DNA of 12,048 nucleotides, taken from an uncultured Bifidobacterium sp. (lineage in GTDB: Bacteria > Actinomycetota > Actinomycetes > Actinomycetales > Bifidobacteriaceae). The position numbers were made by a program, and so were the translations under genes. Shown here in pieces: positions 1-7,168 of this stretch (its first letter is position 1; every line of letters begins with the position of its first letter). Below the pieces are notes generated by a model. That model made no database searches. It worked only from the letters and a program-made list of their open reading frames with translations, and had not been told where the DNA came from. The stretch lies in the NCBI GenBank assembly GCA_937876495.1, contig CALEGL010000283.1:1-12048 (forward strand), read 5' to 3'.

Positions 1-1347
1 CGCGACGCCTGGCAGGCCCGCGATGGCGCGGTCGGGAACGGCCGCCGGGGAGCCCGTGCGCTGCTGGCGCGCGTCGGCGTCCGGCTCGATGTAGCGGTCC
101 TCGCTGAGCAGCCTCCCCACCATTCCGGCGACCTCGCCGAGCAGCCGCACGCGCGGCTGTACAAGCGGCGCGGCGGCGGTGAGCACGCCCTTCTCGCGAG
201 GCGACAGAGCCTCCCAGGAGTCCGCGGAGACCACTCCGTCGCGATGCAGGTAGGGCACGGAGCGCTCGAGGAAGTCCTGGGGATCGAGCAGACGGATGTG
301 CTCGGCGTTGATGGCGATGGCCTTGTCGATGTCGAAATGCGCCGGGTTGGCCTTGACGTCGCGGATGTCGAAATGCTCGACCATCTCGTCCATGGAGAAC
401 ACGTCGCGGTCGGGGCCGATGGACCAGCCGAGCAGGGCCAGGTAGTTGAGCAGCCCCTCGCGGATGAACCCGTTCTCGCGATGGAGGAACAGGCTGGATT
501 CGGGGTCGCGCTTGGACAGCTTCTTCTTCCCCTTGCCCATGACATACGGCATATGGCCGAACAGCGGCATCTCCTTCGCGATGCCGAGCTTCATGAGATA
601 GCGATACAGCACGATCTGCCGCGGCGTGGAGCTCAGAAGGTCCTCGCCGCGCAGGACGACGTTGATGCGCATCATCGCGTCGTCGACGGGGTTGGTGAGC
701 GTGTACAGAGGGTCGCCGTTGGGACGGACGATAACGTAGTCGGGCACCGACCCGGCCTTGAACTCGATGCGCCCGCGGATGAGGTCGTCGAAGGCGATGT
801 CCTCGTCGGGCATGCGGATGCGCAGCGCGGGCCGGCGGCCCTCGGCGCGGAAGGCCGCGCGCTGCTCGTCGGTGAGGTCGCGGTCGTAGCCGTCGTAGCC
901 GAACTCCTTCGGACGACCGGCGGCGACGTTGCGCTCCTCGATTTCCTCGGGCGTGGAGTAGGACTCGTAGGCGTAGCCGGCGTCGAGCAGCCGCTTCGCC
1001 ACGTCGCGGTAGACGTCGCCGCGTTCGGACTGACGGTAGGGTCCGTCGGGGCCGCCGACCTCGATGCCCTCGTCCCAGTCGATATGCAGCCAGTGCAGCG
1101 CGTCGAGAATCTGCCTGTAGCTCTCCTCGGTGTCGCGCTGGGCGTCGGTGTCCTCGATGCGGAAGACGAAGGTCCCGTGCGTGTGACGCGCCTCGGCCCA
1201 GTTGAACAGGGCGGTGCGCACCATGCCGACATGGGGGGTGCCGGTCGGCGAGGGGCAGAAGCGGACGCGCACGTGGTCGGGGAGCTGGGGGACGTCGCTG
1301 CGTCCGTCGGCGGCAGACGCGGAGGATTCGACGGTGGTTTCGGTCAT
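1..1347 (-). CDS. gltX: Glutamyl-tRNA synthetase, C-terminus cut by the window edge
   Basis: Charges tRNA-Glu with glutamate using ATP in the cytosol. It is a class I aminoacyl-tRNA synthetase. The minus-strand frame is open from the ATG at 1345-1347 to base 1, giving 449 codons. Families of this type run to about 500 residues, so roughly 50 C-terminal residues lie outside. The class I signature reads [11 protein letters not shown] at residues 32-42, a HIGH-motif equivalent. KLSKR, the KMSKS equivalent, lies at residues 276-280 (bases 508-522). Between them is the typical [20 protein letters not shown] block. About 25 poorly conserved residues precede the core, so a later start is possible, but no better in-frame ATG was seen. 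The ATG has no Shine-Dalgarno sequence. A minus-strand CACAAT box ends seven bases upstream, which suggests a leaderless message. The large antisense frames over this gene are shadows caused by high GC. Confidence 0.96.
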   Translation of the reverse strand, partial: MTETTVESSASAADGRSDVPQLPDHVRVRFCPSPTGTPHVGMVRTALFNWAEARHTHGTFVFRIEDTDAQRDTEESYRQILDALHWLHIDWDEGIEVGGPDGPYRQSERGDVYRDVAKRLLDAGYAYESYSTPEEIEERNVAAGRPKEFGYDGYDRDLTDEQRAAFRAEGRRPALRIRMPDEDIAFDDLIRGRIEFKAGSVPDYVIVRPNGDPLYTLTNPVDDAMMRINVVLRGEDLLSSTPRQIVLYRYLMKLGIAKEMPLFGHMPYVMGKGKKKLSKRDPESSLFLHRENGFIREGLLNYLALLGWSIGPDRDVFSMDEMVEHFDIRDVKANPAHFDIDKAIAINAEHIRLLDPQDFLERSVPYLHRDGVVSADSWEALSPREKGVLTAAAPLVQPRVRLLGEVAGMVGRLLSEDRYIEPDADARQQRTGSPAAVPDRAIAGLPGVA

Positions 1348-1354
1348 GCGACCC

Positions 1355-1360
1355 ATTGTG
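1355..1360 (-). promoter_or_regulatory. Possible -10 box for leaderless gltX
   Basis: On the minus strand CACAAT is followed by seven bases and then the gltX ATG. This is the spacing expected when transcription starts at the start codon itself. No purine-rich ribosome binding site precedes the ATG. No convincing -35 hexamer is visible, so the call rests on spacing and on the missing Shine-Dalgarno. Confidence 0.3.
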
Positions 1361-1511
1361 CCGCGCCGCGGGGACCGGCGGCCCTCAGCGGATTGGGAAG
1401 GAACCCGCGTCCTGAGGAGTTCCCCGGACACGACCTCGCGGACGCCCTGCCCTCCACAGGAGGCCGCCACGGCCGGAACCCTCCTCGAGCCGGCCGGAAC
1501 ACGCCCCGTCC

Positions 1512-1517
1512 TATACT
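1512..1517 (+). promoter_or_regulatory. TATACT -10 box for the ABC transporter operon
   Basis: TATACT matches the sigma-70-type -10 consensus at five of six positions and stands out in a very GC-rich gap. No good TTGACA-like -35 lies 16-18 bases upstream; the region there is GGCCGG-like. A start of transcription near 1523-1525 would give a leader of about 150 bases before the lipoprotein gene. Confidence 0.42.
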
Positions 1518-1523
1518 GGAGGC

Positions 1524-1675
1524 CGTTCGCGCGACTGGTGGCAGCAGCCGTGCCAGGCACACGATTCGGATGGCCCCTCGGGGGCCGGGTCCGACGTGAC
1601 GCGCGGGCTCCTCACCTTCCCGCGCCCCCACGCCGGACCGTCATCGCGCACAGGCGCGGAAGGCAAGGTGATGGG
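1524..1675 (+). promoter_or_regulatory. Structured leader with alternative RBS-masking helices
   Basis: Several helices are visible by eye. A small hairpin pairs 1539-1543 with 1551-1555. A two-step hairpin pairs 1566-1570 with 1590-1594 around GGCCCC-TCG-GGGGCC (1572-1586). Helix A pairs GCGCGGG (1601-1607) with CCCGCGC (1619-1625). Helix B pairs TCACCTT (1612-1618) with AAGGTGA (1665-1671) and CCGCGCC (1620-1626) with GGCGCGG (1653-1659), so it covers the purine-rich ribosome binding region. A and B share bases 1620-1625 and cannot coexist. The layout is that of a translational switch. The TPP core motifs CTGAGA and ACCTGATCTGG are absent. Ligand or effector is unknown and no fold was computed. 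Confidence 0.45.
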
Positions 1676-2746
1676 ATGAGCGGGACGAGGATTCATCAAC
1701 GCAGCGGCATCGGAAGGTCGCTCGCCAGGATCACGGCGATTGCGACGGCGGCCGCGGCGATGCTGTCCCTGGCCGCATGCGGAACGACATCGAGCTCATC
1801 GTCGTCCTCGGCCGTGAGCTTCATGCTCGACTGGACGCCAAACACGAACCACATCGGCCTGTACGTGGCCGAAAAACTCGGCTACTTCAGGGACGCGGGA
1901 GTGGACGTCACGATCCTGCCGACCGCGCAGGCCGGCGCCGAGACCAGCGTGGAGAACGGCGTCGCCGACGTCGGCTTCACCACGCTGAGCAACGTCGCAG
2001 CCTTCGACTCGCAGGGGGCGGACCTGAAGTTCGTCTTCGACCTCACGCAGAAGCCCGTGGCCCGCTGGTGCGCCCTGGCCTCCCGAACGGACATCGTCAC
2101 CCCGAAGGACCTGTCCGGCAAGACCTTCGTGAGCTTCGGCTCGGCCGAGCAGAGCGCCGTCGTCGCCCAGATGATCCGCGACGCCGGGGGGACGGGGAAG
2201 TTCTCCACGGCCACGGCCGGAACCAGCACCTTCCGGACGCTCACCAGCGGCAAGGGGGACTTCGGCGGCTTCTACGTCACCTGGGAGGGCGTGCAGAGCG
2301 AGCTCGACGGACCGAAGCTCCACTGCTTCGTCGCCTCCGACTGGGGGGTGCCGGGCAACCCCGACCAGCTGGGATACGCGGTGAAGGCCTCCTGGCTGAA
2401 GTCCACGGCGCACAGGTCGGCGCTGAAGCGCTTCATCCGTGCGGCCATGAAGGGCTACGACTACGCGCTGAGCCACCCCGACAAGGCCGCCGACATCCTC
2501 GTCTCCGAGGCCTCGACCGCCCAGATCCCGAGGCGTCTCGCCCGCCGGTCCATGGAGGAGATCGTCTCCGGACGATACTGGACGACCGATGACGCCACGA
2601 CGGTCACCGGCACCACGGACCTCGACGAGGCCCAGGACTACCTCGACTTCCAGTTCAAGGCCGGCACCTACACGGACTCCGACGGGAGGTCCGTCTCCTC
2701 CGCACCCCAGGCGTCGAAGCTGTCCACCGATGACTACATCTCCTAG
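1676..2746 (+). CDS. ABC transporter substrate-binding lipoprotein, ThiY/NMT1 type
   Basis: Membrane-anchored extracellular binding protein of an ABC importer, 356 residues. The N-terminus has arginines, a hydrophobic run (about residues 16-33) and a lipobox LAAC with the lipidated cysteine at residue 35, followed by a serine-rich linker. The mature domain opens with FMLDWTPNTNHIGLYVA (residues 48-64), the hallmark of ThiY/Thi5-like proteins that bind the thiamine pyrimidine precursor or related heterocycles such as riboflavin (RibY). A later YVTWEGV stretch also fits this family. The ATG at 1676 is chosen because the signal peptide starts there and a purine-rich AAGGTG lies five bases upstream; the frame stays open further upstream without protein-like content. 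The permease gene overlaps its last 17 bases. The substrate is inferred and not certain. A structured leader may control translation. Confidence 0.92.
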   Translation: MSGTRIHQRSGIGRSLARITAIATAAAAMLSLAACGTTSSSSSSSAVSFMLDWTPNTNHIGLYVAEKLGYFRDAGVDVTILPTAQAGAETSVENGVADVGFTTLSNVAAFDSQGADLKFVFDLTQKPVARWCALASRTDIVTPKDLSGKTFVSFGSAEQSAVVAQMIRDAGGTGKFSTATAGTSTFRTLTSGKGDFGGFYVTWEGVQSELDGPKLHCFVASDWGVPGNPDQLGYAVKASWLKSTAHRSALKRFIRAAMKGYDYALSHPDKAADILVSEASTAQIPRRLARRSMEEIVSGRYWTTDDATTVTGTTDLDEAQDYLDFQFKAGTYTDSDGRSVSSAPQASKLSTDDYIS

Positions 2747-3554
2747 CGCCGACGGGCGGGGACGCCGCCCGGGACATCGCGTGGGGCGCCGCCTGGCCAC
2801 GGCGCTTCCCGCGGTTGCAGGACTTTCCGTGCTGCTCGTCGTCTGGCAGGCGGCGGTGGACCTGGGCCGCATCCCGGAGCGGACTCTGGCCTCCCCCACG
2901 CAGATCGTGCGCTCGATGGCGTCGACCTGGCCGCAGCTCATGGCCGCCACCCGCGTGACGGCCGCGGAGTCGGGAGCTGGCTTCCTCATCGCCATCGCCG
3001 GCGGGGTGCTCGTCGGCATCGGGCTGTACGTCTCGTCGCTGATGCGACGCACCCTCTATCCCCTGCTCGTGGCCGCGCAGACGATCCCTCTCATCGCCAT
3101 CGCCCCGCTGTTCATGATCTGGTTCGGGTTCGATCCCTTCGGCAAGGTGGTGCTGGTGGCGGTTCTCGGTGCCTTCCCCGTCGCCGTGCAGACCTGTCGC
3201 GGGCTTGCCGCCGTGCCCGGGTTCTACGAGGACGTGGCGCTCACCTGCGGGGCGACGCGCGCCTGGACGCTGTGGCATGTGCGTCTGCGAGTGGCGGCGC
3301 GGCAGATCTTCGGCGGCATCCGCATCGCCGCAGCCTACGTGGTGGGCACGGCCATCACGGCGGAATACCTCGGCGCCGTCAACGGTCTGGGAATATGGCT
3401 GCAGGCCGCCTTCAACTCCTTCCGCACGCCGCCGATCTTCGCGGCCACCATCGTCGCCATCGCGCTCACCGGCATCCTGCTGGGGGCCACGTCCCTGGCG
3501 GAAAGGATCCTGCTCGGCCCCGACGACGGGTCGGAGGACGACACGACGCGCTAG
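2730..3554 (+). CDS. ABC transporter permease, ThiX/SsuC-like (BPD_transp_1)
   Basis: Inner-membrane channel subunit partnering the preceding lipoprotein, 274 residues. After a short basic cytoplasmic tail come about six hydrophobic segments. The first is AVAGLSVLLVVWQAAVDL, and later ones surround LYPLLVAAQTIPLIAIAPLF. The binding-protein-dependent permease EAA loop is visible as EDVALTCGATRAWTLWHVRL, which docks on the ATPase. The stretch TASPT-like LASPTQIVRSM near residue 50 is typical of the nitrate/sulfonate/taurine and thiamine-precursor permease group. The start ATG lies inside the upstream gene, 17 bases before its stop, indicating translational coupling. A GTG at 2781 is an alternative start. 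No ATP-binding subunit follows; the next gene is convergent. An ATPase from elsewhere must energise it. Confidence 0.92.
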   Translation: MTTSPSADGRGRRPGHRVGRRLATALPAVAGLSVLLVVWQAAVDLGRIPERTLASPTQIVRSMASTWPQLMAATRVTAAESGAGFLIAIAGGVLVGIGLYVSSLMRRTLYPLLVAAQTIPLIAIAPLFMIWFGFDPFGKVVLVAVLGAFPVAVQTCRGLAAVPGFYEDVALTCGATRAWTLWHVRLRVAARQIFGGIRIAAAYVVGTAITAEYLGAVNGLGIWLQAAFNSFRTPPIFAATIVAIALTGILLGATSLAERILLGPDDGSEDDTTR

Positions 3555-3584
3555 ACGGTCGCGGAGCGGCCCACCTGCCTGCAC

Positions 3585-3646
3585 GCGCGTTTCCGAACGC
3601 GTTCCGGGACCCGACGGTCACGGAACGACCCCTTCAGGGGCGGTCG
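3585..3646. terminator. Cluster of hairpins between convergent genes
   Basis: Three inverted repeats sit between the permease stop and the convergent gene stop. CGCGTT-TCCG-AACGCG (3586-3601) is a perfect six-bp stem with a UNCG-type tetraloop. CGTTCCG (3600-3606) can pair with CGGAACG (3621-3627) and overlaps the first by two bases. CGACC (3626-3630) pairs with GGTCG (3642-3646), with two more pairs inside. No U-tract follows on either strand, so termination is inferred from position and symmetry. Confidence 0.4.
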
Positions 3647-3653
3647 GACCGGA

Positions 3654-4520
3654 TTACTTCCCTCCGAGCCGGTCGTCGAGCTCCCGGCGGCGTCGGCCCT
3701 CGTCATCGGCCTGCGCCTGGCGCTTGGCCTCCTCGGGATCCCACAGCACGGCCTCGCGATGCCGGGCCCATTCCGTCTTCGCATCGGCGGCCAGCAGACG
3801 CGCCACGGCGTCAGAGGACCGGACGTCCTCGCCGGGATCGGCATGGGCCTTGACTAAGGCCATCAGTCCCTCGGCATCGATGAACAGCCCCGGAATCGCC
3901 AGTCGCTCGCACAGCCCGTTCACGTAGGGCACGACGGGAAGACACGGGCGGACGGAGACGTCATCCGACGCGTCGGCGACCGTCCCCAGCAGCGCATCGC
4001 AGGCCACCGCCACGGCGGCGAGTCTCTGGGCGATGGTCTCCCCATCGTCCGAGGCCTCGGGAAGGGCGACCTGCGGGCCTCGCAGGGTGGTCTCGGCGAC
4101 GTCCAGCATCGCGGACACCGCGCGGACGAGGCCGTCGCCCCAGTCGACGCCAAGCATTCCCGCCCCGCGCATCACCGCGGCGACATCCCCCGTCCCGCCA
4201 TAGTCCGACATGGCGTCATAGGCGTCGTTCGCGGCGAGAAGCGCACGCACCACTCTCTCCGGCCGGCCTGGCAGCATGACGGCGCCGTCCACGACGTATT
4301 CGGCGTCGGCCACGGTGATCTCCTCGCCCGTCATGATTCCCGCCAGCACGCGGGTGATGCGCATGCGGAGGTTCTCGGCGTACTTCGCGTCGTTGGCGAG
4401 ACGGTCGGCGTCCGTCAGCGGCCACAGGGACACCAGCCCGGCGCCGGTTTCGGCCGCGTCCCTGATCTCCGGCAGCATCGCCGCCGAGGCGATGGCCATG
4501 TCGTCTATCGCGTCACCCAT
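3654..4520 (-). CDS. Hypothetical helical acidic protein, 288 residues
   Basis: I do not recognise this protein. The ATG at 4518-4520 is chosen because GGAAGGAG lies five bases upstream; an upstream in-frame ATG would add 12 residues (MRPMPRKAEGVV) and lacks that signal. The sequence is alanine-rich and acidic, probably mostly helical, without signal peptide or membrane segment, so likely cytoplasmic. Notable stretches are LVSLWPLTDADRLANDAKYA (about residues 30-49), DGAVMLPGRPERVVRALLAA, RPCLPVVPYVNGLCERLAIP and a highly charged tail ending RRRRELDDRLGGK. A tryptophan-containing DTEWARHREAVLWDP-like segment precedes the tail. No nucleotide-binding, catalytic or DNA-binding motif was found. 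It lies 183 bases downstream of the phosphatase gene on the same strand, so co-transcription is possible but not shown. Codon use looks like that of its neighbours. Confidence 0.82.
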   Translation of the reverse strand: MGDAIDDMAIASAAMLPEIRDAAETGAGLVSLWPLTDADRLANDAKYAENLRMRITRVLAGIMTGEEITVADAEYVVDGAVMLPGRPERVVRALLAANDAYDAMSDYGGTGDVAAVMRGAGMLGVDWGDGLVRAVSAMLDVAETTLRGPQVALPEASDDGETIAQRLAAVAVACDALLGTVADASDDVSVRPCLPVVPYVNGLCERLAIPGLFIDAEGLMALVKAHADPGEDVRSSDAVARLLAADAKTEWARHREAVLWDPEEAKRQAQADDEGRRRRELDDRLGGK

Positions 4521-4621
4521 CACGACTCCTTCCGCCTTCCGCGGCATCGGCCGCATCCCGTATCATCATGAGCGCCCGAACGGTCACGTCGTCCCCCTCG
4601 CCTCCATGACGCGGGGACGGC

Positions 4622-4637
4622 CGGACGTCGTCGTCCG
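4622..4637 (-). terminator. Weak hairpin downstream of the phosphatase gene
   Basis: CGGACG-TCGT-CGTCCG forms a perfect six-bp stem with a four-base loop, 67 bases after the phosphatase stop and about 100 bases before the start of the next minus-strand gene. There is no U-tract. Nothing else clear is seen in the 183-base gap 4521-4703. Confidence 0.25.
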
Positions 4638-4703
4638 CAGCCGACCCGCCGTTCCCTGGCAATCACATTCCCCGACATCCACGTGCCCGGCGTTCGATGC
4701 CAT

Positions 4704-5363
4704 TCAGCTTACGTCCGCCGCGGGATCCGCATAGGTGATGGACATGACCCGTCCGGTATCGCCGTCGAATGTCACGGATGTCACCGAGGCGAGGGCCACA
4801 TGGCGCAGCAGCATGTTGTGCTCGGGCCGGCCCGTCTCCAGCAGATGCCGGAAGGACCAGATGGGCGATTCGTGGCTGACGGCGACGACCTGCTCGTCAG
4901 GATGGCGCCATATCGTCTCACGGGCGAAGGCCGCCATCCGTGAGGCGATATGCCGGTAGCTCTCCCCCCAGCTGGGGATCCACAGGTTGCGCACCAGACG
5001 CAGGTTCTCCGGACGCCACAGCGCGCCGTCGCCATGGCCGATCCTGCGGCCGCGGAACTCGTTGCCCGCCTCGACGATCCGCTCGTCGGACACGGCCTCA
5101 AGCGGCTCCTGGCCGCGACGCGCACGCGCCTCGTTCAGTGCCTCGACGATGGCCTGGGCCGTCTCCCTCGTCCTGTCCAGAGGGGAGCAGTACACGGCCG
5201 ACGCCATGGTGGTCTGCGGGTTGGAGGCCAGATAGCGGGCGGTGGCCTCGGCCATGCGCCTACCCCTGTCCGACAGATGGAATCCGGGGAGCCTCTCGTA
5301 CAGGACATGACCGGGGTTGAAGACCTCCCCGTGCCGCACGAAATGAATGGTGGTTGCCGGCAT
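4704..5363 (-). CDS. Histidine phosphatase family protein (phosphoglycerate-mutase-like)
   Basis: Cytoplasmic phosphohydrolase of the histidine phosphatase superfamily, 219 residues. The phospho-accepting histidine is in FVRHGEV (His11, with Arg10). The second conserved arginine region is YCSPLDRTRETAQAI (residues 58-72). The second catalytic histidine is in VVAVSHESP (His164). An acidic candidate for the general acid lies in IVEAGNEFRG (residues 96-105). This is the full core set for the superfamily, so the enzyme looks intact. The start ATG at 5361-5363 puts the RHG motif at the expected distance from the N-terminus and has GGGAAGGGA a few bases upstream; the longer frame adds MGGYAVEGRDI without support. 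The substrate cannot be read from the sequence: sugar phosphates, nucleotides, cobalamin intermediates and phosphoserine are all used by relatives. It is divergent from the MFS gene. Confidence 0.92.
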   Translation of the reverse strand: MPATTIHFVRHGEVFNPGHVLYERLPGFHLSDRGRRMAEATARYLASNPQTTMASAVYCSPLDRTRETAQAIVEALNEARARRGQEPLEAVSDERIVEAGNEFRGRRIGHGDGALWRPENLRLVRNLWIPSWGESYRHIASRMAAFARETIWRHPDEQVVAVSHESPIWSFRHLLETGRPEHNMLLRHVALASVTSVTFDGDTGRVMSITYADPAADVS

Positions 5364-5396
5364 GATGTCCCTTCCCTCGACGGCGTATCCCCCCAT

Positions 5397-5402
5397 AATC
5401 TA
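5397..5402 (-). promoter_or_regulatory. Possible -10 box for the phosphatase gene
   Basis: On the minus strand TAGATT, within TAGATTATGG, lies 34 bases upstream of the phosphatase ATG. It is one of few AT-rich spots in the 159-base divergent gap 5364-5522. A clear -35 is missing. On the plus strand TAGAGT (5428-5433) is a weaker candidate for the MFS gene. Confidence 0.3.
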
Positions 5403-5522
5403 CCGCGTGTCGGCATATGCCCCCGGATAGAGTGGCGGCTGTTCCACAGGCCTGAAAAGGACGCACCGCCCGGAACAGGCTCGTGGCGCGCGCCGCCCGA
5501 GGCAGACCGGAAAGGAACGACC

Positions 5523-6869
5523 ATGGCGAACGATCTGACCCTCGCCGTCAGGCAGATGGGGGGCCGCATCTTCGGCGGATACGCCGAGCTGCTGCGCATG
5601 CCCCATACCGCCCGCTTCGCGGTGGGGTCGGTGCTGGCCTGCATGCCCTTCCCTATGGTGGGCATGACCATCACCATCTCGGTGCAGCACTACTACGGCA
5701 ACTACACCCTAGCCGGGGCCCTCACCGCCGTGCAGGCCATCGCCCTCGCCATAACGGAGCCCCTTCTCGGCGGCCTCGTCGACCGCTTCGGACAGCGCCG
5801 AGTCTCCATCCCCACAATCCTCGTGTGGATCGTCGCCTCCACGGCTCTGATCTCCTGCATCACCGCGCGAGCGCCGGAATGGATCCTCTTCTGCCTGACT
5901 CCCCTCCTCGCCGCCATCCCCCCGTGGGGCGGCATGAGCCGAACCCGGTGGACGCATCTGCTCCATGGCGACCGCATCCGCACGGACCGCGCCCTATCGC
6001 TGTCAGGGGTGCTCGACGAATGCATGTGGGTGGTCGGCAATCCCCTGTCCTCCATCCTGGCGGTGATATCCGGACTTCTGGCGTTCTCCGTGACGGGTCT
6101 GTGCGTGGTCATCGGGGCCCTGATGTTCCTCACGGAGACCACCACCGAGCCGCCTTCGCAGACGGACCTCGCCCGGACGGCGGGGCTGACGCGCGCCGAA
6201 TACCGCCGGCGTGAGGCGGAACGGGCCGCCGGACTGCGCCCTGCGGGCGCCGGGCACTCCGGAAGCCTGGCGACGGGATCCATCTGGGGGCCCGGACTCG
6301 TGGCCGTATGCGCCACCTGGTTCGGTCTCGGCGCCTTCCAGTCCGCCGCGGGGATCTCCATCATCGCCTTCGCGACCGAGCAGCATCTGCGGCAGTACAC
6401 GGGCTTCGTCTTCGCCTGCTTCTCCCTGAGCTCGCTGACGGGGGCCATCGTGTACGGGGCGCGGAACTGGGCGTCCCCTCTGTGGAAGCGCTTCTACGTC
6501 TGTCTGGCGGTGGTGAACATCGGACTCGGCAGCTTCATGTTCGCCCACAACCTGTGGACGATCATGGTCATCTATCTCGTCATCGGCGTCTGCCAGGCGC
6601 CGACCTGGATCAACGGCAACCAGCTCATGCTGCATCTCGTCCCGCCCAGCCGCTTCACCGAAGGCGTCGCCTGGATGGGGGCCATGAACTCCATCGGCGG
6701 GTCGGCGGGGTCCGCGCTGGCCGGCGTGGTCATCGACCGCACGGGGTCGTACGGCGGTTTCCTCACCGTCACCGCGCTCGCCCTCGGTTCCCTGGCCATC
6801 GCCTTCATGGGCTTCAGACAGATACGCCAGGGCACCGAGAATCCGGTGCTGACCGAGGTCAGCGTCTGA
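5523..6869 (+). CDS. Major facilitator superfamily transporter
   Basis: Integral membrane secondary transporter, 448 residues, probably twelve membrane segments in two halves. The MFS motif A appears as GGLVDRFGQRR at residues 83-93, between the second and third segments. A degenerate counterpart, GVVIDRTG, sits at residues 401-408 in the second half. The halves are joined by a charged loop (about residues 205-255) containing TRAEYRRREAERAAG. The ATG at 5523 is preceded by GGAAAGGA and begins MANDLTLAVRQ just before the first membrane segment; the frame stays open for 570 bases upstream, but that part is antisense to the phosphatase gene and unlike a protein. The shape resembles drug or sugar exporters of Gram-positive bacteria. 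The substrate is unknown, and no regulator gene lies beside it. Confidence 0.93.
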   Translation: MANDLTLAVRQMGGRIFGGYAELLRMPHTARFAVGSVLACMPFPMVGMTITISVQHYYGNYTLAGALTAVQAIALAITEPLLGGLVDRFGQRRVSIPTILVWIVASTALISCITARAPEWILFCLTPLLAAIPPWGGMSRTRWTHLLHGDRIRTDRALSLSGVLDECMWVVGNPLSSILAVISGLLAFSVTGLCVVIGALMFLTETTTEPPSQTDLARTAGLTRAEYRRREAERAAGLRPAGAGHSGSLATGSIWGPGLVAVCATWFGLGAFQSAAGISIIAFATEQHLRQYTGFVFACFSLSSLTGAIVYGARNWASPLWKRFYVCLAVVNIGLGSFMFAHNLWTIMVIYLVIGVCQAPTWINGNQLMLHLVPPSRFTEGVAWMGAMNSIGGSAGSALAGVVIDRTGSYGGFLTVTALALGSLAIAFMGFRQIRQGTENPVLTEVSV

Positions 6870-7168
6870 ATCCGGTTTCCTGGGCATTCACAACGCATCG
6901 TGGGCATGTCGCGCGCGTCCTGGGCAGGCTCGGACGGGTACCGCATCCCCAAACCTTGGAATTCCGCGGTTCTCATATCGGAATCGTCATGGTTCCGACG
7001 GCAGCCTGCCCAATGAACGAACCACCCTCGCCCGGGACCCGGCCAGACCGCCGAATACGGGTCGGAACTGACGAAGGAAGACACCCCCGCCCGGGCCAGC
7101 CCCATTCGCGGACATCACGGGCACGCATGGCGGCTCGCCATTGGATTCCCCATCCCCGGGAATCGCCT
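6870..7168. other. Noncoding gap with phased and inverted repeats
   Basis: No convincing gene is seen in these 299 bases. TGGGCA occurs at 6881, 6901 and 6921, exactly 20 bases apart. The third copy is part of TGGGCAGGCT (6921-6930), which has an inverted partner AGCCTGCCCA (7003-7012). Inside that span TCGGAA (6978-6983) pairs with TTCCGA (6993-6998). GTTCCGAC near 6992 also matches GTCGGAAC (7061-7068) in inverse orientation. The stretch could hold the MFS terminator, an operator or a small RNA; the sequence alone does not decide. Confidence 0.4.
7127..7164 (-). terminator. Tandem hairpins after gtrA
   Basis: Read on the minus strand, five bases after the gtrA stop, GATTCCC/GGGAATC (7144-7150 with 7158-7164) forms a seven-bp stem with a seven-base loop. 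Immediately beyond lies ATGGCG-GCT-CGCCAT (7127-7141), a six-bp stem with a three-base loop. No U-tract follows. Adjacent stems right after a stop suggest a terminator or a 3'-end protector. Confidence 0.42.

Noticed and set aside
244..1599. Long plus-strand frame of 451 codons antisense to gltX
   Set aside because: The opposite strand encodes an unmistakable glutamyl-tRNA synthetase with its HIGH- and KMSKS-type motifs. Long antisense frames are expected at this GC content.
1570..1599. Nine-codon leader ORF (MAPRGPGPT) ahead of the lipoprotein gene
   Set aside because: It has no ribosome binding site and its sequence lies within a strong hairpin; nothing in its codons suggests attenuation.
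1500..1675. TPP or FMN riboswitch upstream of the ThiY-like gene
   Set aside because: The conserved TPP motifs (CTGAGA, ACCTGATCTGG) and the FMN motifs are not present, so no known class is claimed.
1671..1679. Two-codon ORF ATG-GGA-TGA whose stop overlaps the lipoprotein ATG
   Set aside because: It could be a minimal upstream ORF, but the overlap is easily due to chance and there is no supporting evidence.
1777..2592. 271-codon plus-strand frame inside the binding-protein gene
   Set aside because: It is a shifted reading of the lipoprotein gene, rich in arginine and proline, without any family feature.
4950..5522. 191-residue N-terminal extension of the MFS protein
   Set aside because: It is antisense to the histidine phosphatase, reads as low-complexity sequence, and the ATG at 5523 has its own ribosome site and a normal MFS N-terminus.
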